From Phellopilus nigrolimitatus (Eukaryota > Basidiomycota > Agaricomycetes > Hymenochaetales > Hymenochaetaceae): a DNA stretch of 27,099 bases. The DNA lies in contig JAJOHG010000350.1 in assembly GCA_021029095.1 (NCBI GenBank), forward strand, positions 1 to 27,099, read 5' to 3'. Shown here in pieces: positions 10,712 through 20,772 of this stretch (position 1 is the first letter of the stretch; every line of letters starts with the position of its first letter). The position numbers and the translations under genes were made by a program. The notes below the pieces were generated by a model that searched no databases, was not told where the DNA came from, and was given only the letters and a program-made list of their open reading frames with translations.

Positions 10712-13610
10712 CTACAGGCTCACGATCTCGATGTCCATGTCCTAATGCGTGACACGCGCGAGTTAGTACAACCACGTCGGGAGCGAAAGATAAGCCTGGC
10801 TTGCGTACAAATCGGTGTTCGCTGCCCAGCTGGTGCCGAGGAGAGGAGCAAAAGCGCGCGCGCATCAGAACGCGTTGCTCCTTTGAGAGAGAAAGAAGGT
10901 GTGTTGACAAGAACGCTTACCACGGCCTCCTGCACCGGTCCGCCCCTCGCATTCTGCACCACGGTGCTCATCATGGTCATGTACTCCTGCAGGTCCTGCG
11001 CGACGTTCGAGCCCGTGCGCTGGGGCCGCGAGCGCGACTTCGACCGTGCGGGCGCGCGCGCAGCCGCCTTCTTCGCGGCGCCCGTCGCGGCGGACTTCAG
11101 CAGCAGCTTGTAGTAGTCCTCGCGGATCTCGTCGGAGATGTTGAGCAGGAAGAACCTGGGCCCGGGCGCGGTGTGAGGACGCGAGGCGGCACGGGCAGCA
11201 GGGAAGGATACGTACTTGATGCTCGCCATGAGCGTTCTGTACGTCGGGTGCGGGTTTTTCTCTGTTTTGAGCACGGGGTTAGCCGGGCGCACGCGACGTG
11301 CTGCAGCAAGGCTCCTTACCCAGAATCTCGACCAAGGCCTGTTTTCGAATGTCTTAATTTGGCCGTAACACAGAAAAACGAAGGAGAATGAGCTAACCTT
11401 AGTCATGGACCTTCCTTCGACGTCCTCGAACGTCAATTGTCCATCCTTGGACGCCGCAATGGAGATCTGGCAGGTAAAGGAGGGCAATGCAGTCAGCGAA
11501 AGACTGCATATTGCAGAAAAGGGATGGACGCACCACTTGTCCCCACCGCGGACTCCCTGGGCGCGATGGCCCACAGCTGCACTTCCTCGGGTGCGCCAGT
11601 GCCTTCTTCCGCTTTGGTTGTGGTCGAGCGGGTGCCTGAGGGGAAAGTCCTTGGGCAGGGGGGTCAGCCTGAGGCTCGGGGTCTCGGGGCGAATTTCGGC
11701 GGAAGAGCATCTCCAGAGTCGGTTCTGCGTCTGGGGACGCGGTCCGTTCCAGGCCGAACACGGACGTGACGGACAACGTAGGAGAGATCGGTGCGGGTTC
11801 TTCCGTGACGGAGTCGAGACGTGTCGTGGGCGTAGAGCGCCGCACGCCAGCGCGCGCCACCGGCGCGATAAGCGGAGTGAAAGACGCGTTAGATGCAGTC
11901 GACTTGCGGGAGGGCGGGGCAGTCGCAGGCTTTTTGTCATGCTTGCCGCCATTCGAGGCGGCAGACGACCGCTTGAATCGAATCGGCGGCCACGCGAAGC
12001 GGAAACGCAAGGGGCACAGACAGCTCGACGTGGCATCGCAGCTGGCGTCGTGGGTGATGGGGAGAGGATCGGACATATGACGGCCTGGGCGACCATCTGC
12101 ACGACCTTCGAACGCTACCTCATCCTTCGCGCCGGAAAGCACCTGCGAGAGGGATCTCGGTCGTGCTGGGACAAACCCGGGTTGTTCGTAGTCTCCCATA
12201 TCATTTGCCACTTCGCTGAGGGACCCGCCGCACTTGCTGCAATATGGCGTGGTGGGGGCCGCGGCTGGCACGCTAGCTGGAGGCATGGCCGAACTCGAAC
12301 TTGCGACCGACTCTGGGATGGGCGAGAGCTCGCAGTCGATGTACTTCGTGTTCTTGCGCGACGTGATAGACAGTCGGCGCTTCTGCGGGTTGTTCGGCTT
12401 GTCTGAGGTGCGCGCAGGGACGTCGTTGAGCTTCAGTTCCTCTTTCTCTACTTCGCGCGGAGTCGTCCGCTTGCAGACATGGATGGAACCTTGCGGGATG
12501 GAGAAAACTGCCGCGCGCGGACCAGACATAGCACCGGCTATGCTTGAGCCTGGCTGTGTAGAGCTTCCTGAGCGTCCATGGGCTGTAATTAGAGCAGCTC
12601 GCGAAGGTGGAGAATGCTTTCACGTACTTGAGCTTCCTTCCAAGTCTTTCTTGTAACACCTGTAGTGCTTTAAGTCTGCGGTAGGAGAGTAAGACGGTAT
12701 GCATATGACATCTAAGAAGACAGAAGGTCTCACCCAACGCAGTGCCAGAATGACACATGTCGAAAACCGCCTAATCAGCTCTGATGAGCATATGCGCGAC
12801 AAATAATTCACAACCAAGTTTATCTATACTTACGACGAGTTGCGCATTCACCGGCAGCCTCTTAACGAGTATCTCGTTCATGTCCTGCAGATGCAGCATT
12901 AACTTGTTTTCAACTTTCGAGAACATATTCTTTCGGTGCCTACATTGTCAATGATCCAGGTATCCGGGTTCGAAGTTGCATCACATGGGATTATTGCTGA
13001 ATAAATTGATTTGAGAGATGCACACAGAAAATAATATCACGACTAGTAGCCAACCTTCGTCGAAGCCATCGTCCTCCGTCGGATCATCAAACTTGCATTC
13101 TGTCTGGCTGCCATGCCCAGAGTCTATAGATAATGAAGTTATAAGCTAGAACAGGTTCCCGGAGAAAACAGTATACAGACAGTGGAAGAAAAGCTGTTCG
13201 CCTTCTCTCGCTCCTGCTACCAAGTTCCTCATCGCTTCCTCCTAGTTACCGGATTATTAATAAGGCCGGGAATTTTCAGAGGTACTTCATCGCACGTACA
13301 ATATTAGCTTTGGTCGGTGCCTTGTGATCTCCGTCGTCCATGAGTACAGTAATGTTCTCCGCAGAGTAATGGTAGGTGTCTGTAGACGATCGAAAGATTG
13401 AATGTCGCGCCCGACTCCACGAAAGAAATACGCACTTATGAGCAACGCCTTCATTAACCGAACATCCTCGTGCGTGCCATGCAGAGTATTGTGGCACTCG
13501 TTGTTGTGATAGAGGATACCAATGAGGAGGGCAACCTTCCTGTGCTCGCATCTTGGGCCCAAGGTTGGGCTTGTGACACGAAGATAGGACAATGCACGTT
13601 TCACACCCAT
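10712..13610 (-). CDS. Metacaspase / caspase-domain cysteine protease (peptidase C14) with long p20-p10 insertion
   Basis: Cysteine protease of the metacaspase type, expected to cut after Arg/Lys. Fourteen phase-consistent exons: 13610-13436, 13379-13286, 13227-13181, 13123-13055, 12996-12944, 12884-12834, 12770-12734, 12675-12628, 12582-11534, 11466-11398, 11338-11320, 11261-11216, 11155-10921, 10741-10712 (673 aa). p20 has KVALLIGI, ENITVLMDDG, PTKANIVRAMKNLVAGA, LFFHYSGHGSQ (catalytic His about 109), EAIIPCD, NEILVKRLP and AVFDMCHSG (catalytic Cys about 169). p10 has ISIAASKDGQLTFE, EGRSMTKALVEILEKNPHPTY and SIKFFLLN (about 542-595). About 360 residues of Ser/Pro/Arg-rich sequence with one CxxC (about 306-309) separate them. 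The tail is basic and Ala-rich and ends in DMDIEIVSL. The ATG shares a CCATGG palindrome with a plus-strand ATG, so the true start could lie in an upstream exon. Confidence 0.87.
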
Positions 13611-13885
13611 GGCTTGTCACTTCGCGGACAGCGGTCAACAGGTGTTTGCTTTTTTAAGCTGAAAACCATTCACCTTCAAATAGGACTCTCCTGCACAGAT
13701 CGTGCCGACTCCAAATAACCCTGATGAGCTCTCCGGCTTTGATATAGAGCTGTACGCGCGCGGTGCTATATGGCAAGTGATCGGCGCACTTTGATACAGA
13801 TAGCAACTTTGTTTCAGCTATGGCCGGTGACAATGATCTTGATCGTCACGATGCTAGGACGGGCGATGGACGCGATGAACAGTGA
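13609..13885 (+). pseudogene. Possible small gene or gene remnant divergent from the metacaspase
   Basis: Not recognised. ATG at 13609 follows an in-frame stop at 13585. Three exons, 13609-13641, 13684-13762 and 13818-13885, join in phase with GT-AG introns of 42 and 55 nt. They read MACHFADSGQQ, then NNPDELSGFDIELYAR, then a Asp/Arg-rich part ending at TGA 13883-13885 (59 aa). Directly after this TGA the same frame stays open and protein-like (SQENAIQLVCDVLAAV, to about 13970 and beyond). The TGA may therefore interrupt a longer gene, or an intron may have been missed. It could also be chance: the region is antisense to nothing known, and the composition signal is short. Confidence 0.3.
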
Positions 13886-15317
13886 CGCGTCGCCAGCCAA
13901 GAAAACGCAATACAGCTCGTCTGCGACGTTCTTGCTGCCGTTGGTCCTCTGGAAGCAGTAATGGAGGTGGTAAGGAAGAAAGAGGGGAAAGACCCGTCTC
14001 CGAGCTATCCATGGTTATATGTATCGATCCATATACCGCGCCTCATGCACCGCCCATGGCCGCACAGACATGGCACTGGCGAATGGCGCATCCAGGGACG
14101 CCTGCTAGCCGAGCGTTCCAATATAGATTCGCTACAAAAGGAAAATACCGACGAGTCACGTGGAAAATCGCATTTTTGGAGTCTCGAAAGATCCAGTTTG
14201 TCGAGTGAGGGGCTATACGATAGACTTTACTGCATCTTCCTGCATAATATTTAAGGCCACCTTCGGTTTTCAAAAGGTTGAGGAGCATCATCATTTTTCG
14301 TGCATTCTTCACGGTCGATCGTGACGAGTGATTTGCTGTTCATTTCCTTATGTCTTCCGCAGTAGCTGCTGATCATCAATAAAGTTTTAGCTTTGAGTGT
14401 TTTGATGATTGTCCCTACCACTAAAGGAGAAGATTTTTTAACGCTGCACCAGCGTTTCCTGGTTGACCAAGTGACGTGTGTGAAATGTGGAAATGCTTCA
14501 CGGAAGATCATATGCCTCTATATGAGATCATATCCTCCAAGGCCGCGAGTCAGTTGACAGTTAAGAAGCTCTAACCCAAATACACTCTTTGCGCGTCTAT
14601 CAGGTAAGAATCCCAGAAAAATGCTTATTGTTAACGACTTCTACTGACGAGGCGGCCCCGAGACGCAGCGCATAAACTAATTGGACGATGTACTTGTAGC
14701 ATTTAGCATCCGTATTGTGCAGAGCTTCTCCTCAGCATTTGATACGAGTCGAGTCGACTGTGGACACGCTCAAGTGTGGTGGATACTTTTTTCTTTCTTT
14801 GCCTCGGACTCATGCATTGCTACCGGAAAGCACGCAGTCTGCCCCCGATACGACGCAGGTACTCTAGTCAGTCTGAGTATCGTGGCTTCTCTCATTATCG
14901 AAACACTATTATAATTCAAGTGAAGTGTACCTCGCAGAGTAATCATTCGGCTCGTATTTTTTCTTAATGCTTTCCCCTTTCGATATTAGCATTACATAAT
15001 ACATAGAGTCTAAATTATAGTCTCGCTCGTAGAGAAAGCTTTGTGAGATCGCGCGCTTTTACAAGCCTGCAGCTCCATATCAATCATCTCGTCTACATGT
15101 ATTATTTTAGAATTGTAGATTTACTGCTTTACAAAATTATTCATTCTGCATTTGATGAGTCGGAGCCGAGCTTTCAATGAAGATGACGCGACGCGTCTTT
15201 ATCTTGTGAAGCATCAAGTCACATGAGACAAACTAGCTTTTCACGTGACTACGGATCGGCCTTTCTTCTTTGCACCTATCTCTTCAAAGTCTGTTTATAT
15301 GCTTAACTTTGACTAGA
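13886..15317. other. Spacer between the metacaspase and PRMT5
   Basis: The left ~370 bp may belong to the uncertain plus-strand gene: one frame is open to the TAA at 14252-14254. From about 14255 to 15170 the sequence is AT-richer and I see no gene on either strand. The last ~150 bp are the PRMT5 promoter region. Confidence 0.5.
15191..15247. promoter_or_regulatory. ACGCGT and CACGTG words in the PRMT5 promoter
   Basis: ACGCGT (15191-15196) inside GACGCGACGCGTC, a CACATG word near 15221, and CACGTG (15242-15247) inside TCACGTGAC. They end about 70 bp before the PRMT5 ATG. These resemble fungal MBF (cell-cycle) and Cbf1-type bHLH sites. Use by the cell is inferred. Confidence 0.4.
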
Positions 15318-18300
15318 ATGGACGCGACATGGGCTAATTGCAGCCCTGTTACTCGCCTGATTACCCAGGATGAAATCTCAAAAGCATCACAGGATGACCT
15401 AACTAACTTTCCTTCACCTATTCTCAAGCTCAAGGCCGACGGCCGTAGACATTTCGATGGAGTCGCGCTCCCGATCACTAACGAGAAATGGAAAAAGCGC
15501 TGGAGGTCAATGTGTGTTACGCAGGCAAACATTGACCCTGAAGGTCTGGAGGCGGATGACGACGAGAAGGTGCGCAAAGAAAGGGAGCTCGAAGAACGAG
15601 CGGAAAGGTGGAGGGCTGCACCGAGTTTCTTGAGGGATGAATGCAATCTCATTGGCCTCGGTGAGCGTATTTCTTTTTAATTGCTACAAAGTTTTGCACT
15701 AACTCCGTTCAAGACGAAGCGGAAAATGTGATCGGTATCGCATCGGACTGGCTCGAGCTGGATTCACCCGACGACTGGCTCCGGCACGACTGTGAGACCG
15801 CGCTCAAGCAGGAGCTCGCGTACGCCTCCTACCTCGGACTGTCCACCATTATTGTCCCTCCTCCTCTCGATCGCACTCACGCTGCCGCATACGGACGGGC
15901 CCTTCGCGCGTGCCTCGAGGGCGCTCTTTACATGCAAATTACCGTGCGCCTCCCATTGTACGAACCCTCCGTCCTCGAAGCCGCGCGCAAGGCTCCTCTT
16001 ATCATGGCCCCACCGTCCCCGATACTTCAGCCACCCTCTCCAGGTGCAGGCCTGGGAGCAGGTTCAGTATTTGCGAGCCCGGTAAGGGGCGGGACGCTCA
16101 GACCCCCGACGGGTGAACTGAACGGGACGTGGGAAGCCTGGGATACAATTCGTGGGATATGTGGATACAATCCACGATTGACACTAGGTACGCATTTCAT
16201 CGTCCTGTGTAGATATTCCACTAAATCGGAATGCCCGTCAGCGTTGGACTTAACACTTCCTCTCCCATCCGAGCAAGGAATCCTGTCGCGGTGGTCTGCA
16301 GAACCTGTCACCCACATGCTTCTCCCTGCATCAACGTTCATCCCCAACGCAAAGGGATATCCCGTACTTCCGAAGGGCACACAGGCCTTTCTACAGACCA
16401 TGATGCGGGTAAATGCACGACTTTTGAGAAAACTAGAATAGCTTATCGACTATATTCAGAGCCACCCAACGCTCGTCCTTTCGGGGACGGGTGCGCACCT
16501 TCACTCGCGCGGCACGGAGGACAAGTATGTTGACTATCTACGCTATCTTGAAAAGAGTGCGCCGTACGCGCGTCGTGCACAGGAGGCGAACACTCTTGAA
16601 AACTACGCGCAAGGATATCAGGACTTTTTGCAGATGCCGCTTCAGGTGAGTTTCTACAAACCCGAGATTTGTGAGAAATAGGGAGGCGCGGACTAATTGC
16701 ACTAGCCGGGTAGCCGCTGCAAGATCATCTTGCGAGTATGGTATACGAGAACTTTGAACGCGATCCCGTGAAATACCAAAAATATGAAGAGGTATGAAAC
16801 CTGGGTTTCTTTTTGTTTTCCTTTTTGAATGTGCCCTTATCTTTTTTAGGCTATCTTGAAAGCTCTTTCAGACCTTTCTGCGGAAGAGCGATTGTCAGTA
16901 AATTTATACCTAAAGGGAGAACACACATTCAATGGGGTTGATCTCTTTATGAAGAGTTTTGACAGTAGCAGGGGCAGGCCGTGGTCCCCTCGTTGCCCGT
17001 TCCTTAAAAGCCGTCGAGCGCTCCTCGCGTAATGTTACCATCTACGCTATCGAAAAAAATCCCAACGCATACGTGACGTGCGTATCTGGAAACGTTTTGT
17101 TTCGAAGGCATTTTATTTGAACGATATTTCTTTATCATCGCAGGCTACAACAACGCCAACAGATGGAGTGGAATGATAAGGTCACCGTACTTTTCGGCGA
17201 CATGCGCCATTTGGAGGTACCCGAAAAGGCCGATATACTCGTCAGCGAGCTTCTGGGCTCGTTCGGCGATAACGAGCTCAGCCCGGAATGCTTGGACGGG
17301 GCGATGCGGTTTTTGAAAGGCACGTCATCTGCCTCTTTCAATCTTCCAAATTCAACGTGTTCTCATCATTGAAGTATGGGTTTGTTATCAGACGACGGCA
17401 TCTCCATCCCGTCCACTTACGCAGCGTACCTCGCACCAATTCAGTCACCAAAAATCCATCATGAGGCTGGAGGAAGCAAGGACACAAAAGAGAAGGATAG
17501 GGAAAAAGGTCTCGAAACACCGTATGTCGTCATGCTGCAAGCGATCAACTTCCTCAGCAGCGACACCCCTGGTGCTATACATGGCAGACGCTGCGGTGGG
17601 CGCATCCAGCAGTGTTGGGAGTTCGAGCACCCGCGGAAGGACGCAGTGCTCGATGCTAGAGGTAACTTTTGTTTTCTTTCGGACTTGAGCGTCTTTCTAA
17701 TTCTGTTCTCTGGGATTCTCAGGTCTACCGATCACGAATAGCCATAACACTCGCTCCACAACACTGACGTTCGCAATCCCGTACGCGGGAGTCCTGCACG
17801 GATTCGCCGGGTACTTCGAGGCGGTGCTGTATGGCACAATCGGGCTGAGCATTCACCCTGACCGCAAAGACGCGATTTCGAAGGACATGCTCAGCTGGTT
17901 TCCATGCTTCTTCCCTATCAAGGTATGTCTATATTTTTCTCTTTTGTATTTAATGCCAGACCGGGCATTCGCAATTTCCAAGACACACCTTTCCTGTTTG
18001 CCTATTTACATATTTTACCGACAGGAACCATTGTACCTTCCTAGCAACGCAGAGCTGCGGGTCTCGCTTTGGAGGCTCACCGATGCCACCAAAGTCTGGT
18101 ATGAATGGCATGCCGAGGCATTCCTTCCTCTGTCGATACCTAGCAACCCCTTTCTCTCGTCATTCCCGCCCTCCCAGCCGCATTCATCCGGGTCCGCGGC
18201 TCCGCCATCGCCACGAGTGAACGGTGCTGGCTCACTTGTCGCGACGCCGTCGCCGCTCCCGGCACGCAGTCCACTTATCGACGCGATTGACCTGAGCTTC

Positions 18301-18435
18301 GGTACTGAGAGGTCGGGGACGCCGGAACTGGTGCTGCAGCTGCAGCGCGACGACCAGGACCATACGAGTGTCGTGAAGATCGGACAGACGAGTTTGCACA
18401 ATCCGGGAGGCCGAAGCAGCTGGTATGGGCTTTGA
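15318..18435 (+). CDS. PRMT5: Type II protein arginine N-methyltransferase PRMT5 (Skb1/Hsl7 family)
   Basis: Transfers methyl groups from S-adenosylmethionine to arginine, giving symmetric dimethylarginine on histones, Sm proteins and others. Eleven exons: 15318-15660, 15714-16187, 16242-16408, 16460-16645, 16714-16791, 16850-16893, 16955-17077, 17144-17319, 17392-17661, 17723-17922, 18025-18435; 823 aa. The N-terminal TIM-barrel part has [12 protein letters not shown] and [26 protein letters not shown] keeps the Phe (about 404) linked to symmetric methylation in human PRMT5. The SAM loop is VAGAGRG (about 435-441), followed by YAIEKN and the double-E loop [11 protein letters not shown] (about 506-516). 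The C-terminus ends [11 protein letters not shown], as in the family. An extra Ser/Pro-rich segment (about 715-770) interrupts the C-terminal beta-barrel. The intron after 17319 starts with GC; a GT alternative would add residues to a conserved stretch. An upstream in-frame ATG exists at 15270. Confidence 0.95.
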
Positions 18436-19011
18436 ATGTAAATGTGCGGTGAAGATAGGAACCTATTTTCCTGGAGGTCCTCAATTTCCGACTGTAAAGG
18501 CGTGGGATCTTATGTTTAAAATCTCGGCAACAATGTTACGCTTCTCTTGCTAGTGTACGCCATGGGTGCTGGCGTAAAAAATATGTATGTGCTTTTGTAC
18601 GCGTCTCTGTTTCCAGTGTACCAATGCATTGTTATCTCGGAATCTAAAATGGATCAAAGCAAGCTTTCACCTTTTTTATCCTTCGGTATAAGCGAGTTCA
18701 TTATCGTGCTAAGTGATGCCTACTCCAGATCCGACTGTTTGATTTTTTTTCTTCCATCGATGAGGATTACGCGGCACGCCGAAGGTGTATGATTTCAGGT
18801 ACTCTGATATGCATCTGCTTCCGAGTGAAGCCATCCCGAGGGATCGACGCGATCGTCAGCCGCGCGTCACCACAATATTTTCAACTCCGCCTGAACGATC
18901 GCACCTCAGAGTATTTAGCCTTCTTCCGTGCCCATACTCCGACTCTCGAACCGACTTCCACCAGCCCTACTATCCCCTTCAACAATAACAAGACTACCGA
19001 CATACAACACT
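18436..19011. other. Intergenic spacer
   Basis: Between the PRMT5 stop and the secreted-protein gene. It holds the 3' UTR of the former and the promoter of the latter. The open frames seen have no supporting splice sites or protein-like composition. I see nothing else. Confidence 0.6.
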
Positions 19012-20141
19012 ATGAAGTCCTTCATCCTCTTCGCTCTCCTCGCTCTCCTCACCGCGTCCGCCAATGCCGCTATGGTTATCAATACACCGTGAGTAGAACG
19101 CATTTACATAGAAGTTTGGAGAGTGGCTGATACGGTGTTTCGCAGACCGAGCATTGTGCAGTGCGGTGGGTGCTATTGCCTGCGCACAAACATAGTAACT
19201 AGCTAAAGTGTACCACTCGCAGAGCCTGTGCAGTTCACCTGGTCAGGTGGCACGCCGCCGTATTACCTATCTCTACTACCTGGTGAGTTCTCCTTCTTTC
19301 ATGCTATCTAGTAAAACTCATCAACGGCTTGGTTTTTGGCTCCTGCATGACTAGGTGGCAGCGTTAGCGCAGACCCTGTACGTTCTATGCAGATACTCGG
19401 GTGGCACGAGGGGCTAACATGTCCCCCATACTCCGATCTGTAGCTTAAGTCCTTTCCCTCAACCTCAGACACGATGCAGGAGTGGAAAGCGGACATTCCT
19501 TCCGGCACCTCGATGTAAGGCAGCCATTTCACTGCCGTCAATGCACCGAACTCAATCAACCTTTTTTCACCCCGTAGCACGTGCGCTCTAAGGGATTCAA
19601 CTGGCTCGCAGGTATACTCTGACGCAGTGACAATTCAGGGAAACTCAGATTCGAGGTAAAATTTCGTCTTACTTCTTCGGATCGATTGACAGGAAGCTTG
19701 CGGTGGCTAACGACGCAAGTAGCTGCTTGAATACGGCCGTCAACGAGGCCGTCAACCAAGGCAGCACATCTGCGAGTGGCTCGAGAGGCTCATCGACCGG
19801 GTCTGGGTCATCATCCACATCTACGTGGGTCACAATTTGTTTTTACCCTGTTGAGCGGCTTAATTGAATTTGAATTGCACAGTAGTACTTCCTCCAGCCA
19901 CTCCTCCGGTCACTCTTCCGGCACGTCTTCTGATACCTCTACTAAAACATCCCCTGGTGCCTCTGGCGCTACATCCTCTGGTATTGCGTCTAAAGCAGAG
20001 ACGAGCAGCACGTCAGCGACTGAGACGGGCTCCTCCTCAGCAAGCTCCTCTTCCTCGTCGAGTGGAGCCATGAGAGGCACGCCGATGAACGCGTACGGCA
20101 TTGCAGGTCTGCTAGGTATGGTTGGCGCCGCGCTTTTGTAA
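19012..20141 (+). CDS. Secreted Ser/Thr-rich GPI-anchored protein
   Basis: Eight small exons: 19012-19088, 19146-19165, 19223-19282, 19355-19377, 19444-19514, 19578-19655, 19693-19824, 19883-20141; 239 aa, all phases consistent. An N-terminal signal peptide (MKSFILFALLALLTASANA) is followed by a domain beginning INTPPSIVQCEPVQFTWSGG and continuing with PYYLSLLPGG and a DSTG/DAVTI part. This is the Ser/Thr-rich Kre9/Knh1-like 'VQCEPVxFTWxGGxxPYxL' type often seen in Agaricomycetes. The second half is almost pure Ser/Thr/Gly/Ala, typical of an O-glycosylated stalk. The end is a hydrophobic tail (YGIAGLLGMVGAALL) after a small-residue cleavage site, fitting GPI attachment. Likely cell-wall or plasma-membrane protein; exact role unknown. 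Confidence 0.85.
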
Positions 20142-20772
20142 GAAATGAGCGGCTATGGACTTCACACATTCTTGGACTATACATATTGTATCCCGATCAA
20201 AGACACGTAAATATGCTTCCGCTCGTTGAACTCGATATTATGCTCCGTCTCTAAAAATATCAGATATTAGTCAAATATTAGTGCATGCTATTTTATTACA
20301 TATTTTTTCCGGATATGTGTGCAAACGCGAAGTCGACGCGTCGAGAGAGACGCGTCTATGCGGCCGCGTAAAGATTACGTAACAGCCACTACACGTGTAG
20401 TCTAGCGAGAGGACTGGGAACAAACAAGGCAAAGCCTCGCCGGCAGAACCTCCTCTCTTGCTGCTCGCGTCGACATCCTGGACGACGACGACGTGCAGGA
20501 CCGTTCCAGAGATACACTCGGCGCGTCGACAATAACCCATCGCGTTCTCAAGATCCACCACATTAAGTCAGTTTTTTCCCTTCGCGCTTGCACACGCTCA
20601 GCCACAACCCGACTAAAATCGGGGCGCGGTTAGAGAATCACGTACAAACAAACTCTGACTTTTACTTCTATTGTCCGCCTTTCTTCCCTTGACAGGTCAC
20701 CACACATTCTAAAGAAGCGCCCTTTTACGACAAGTCACTGACGACAAGCTAACTACGGCCAACTCGGTTCAA
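20142..20772. other. Promoter-side spacer of the acidic CaaX gene
   Basis: Holds the 3' flank of the GPI gene and the promoter of the acidic gene. A plus-strand frame without ATG (about 20403-20630) and overlapping minus-strand frames look mildly protein-like, but have no start or convincing splice sites. They may be 5' UTR or chance. Confidence 0.45.
20336..20397. promoter_or_regulatory. Two MluI boxes plus E-box
   Basis: ACGCGT at 20336-20341 and 20350-20355, in an inverted-repeat setting (GACGCGTC twice with a GAGA spacer), and CACGTG at 20392-20397. About 380-440 bp upstream of the acidic gene start. Same word combination as at 516-554 and 15191-15247. Confidence 0.4.

Noticed and set aside
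9779..10910. Minus-strand frames of up to ~300 codons, Ser/Pro/His-rich
   Set aside because: Three overlapping frames are open at once because the strand is pyrimidine-rich with GATG-type repeats; no domain, no stable composition.
11320..11352. Acceptor at 11352 giving an exon read as TFENRPWSRFW
   Set aside because: The acceptor at 11338 gives TKALVEILEKNPHPTY, which fits the metacaspase p10 pattern and all phases.
12529..12579. 13-codon upstream ORF before an apparent gene start at 12529
   Set aside because: Once exons were chained, 12582-11534 proved to be an internal metacaspase exon, so the ATG at 12529 is internal and the 'uORF' is only another frame.
13276..13290. Stop codon directly after the metacaspase AMKYL reading, suggesting a truncated pseudogene
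   Set aside because: Splicing at 13286 to 13227 gives AMKNLVAGA, the expected family sequence, so the stop lies in an intron.
20403..20630. Plus-strand frame with REDWEQTRQSL-like sequence
   Set aside because: No ATG, no clear upstream exon, and the opposite strand is equally open; left as spacer.
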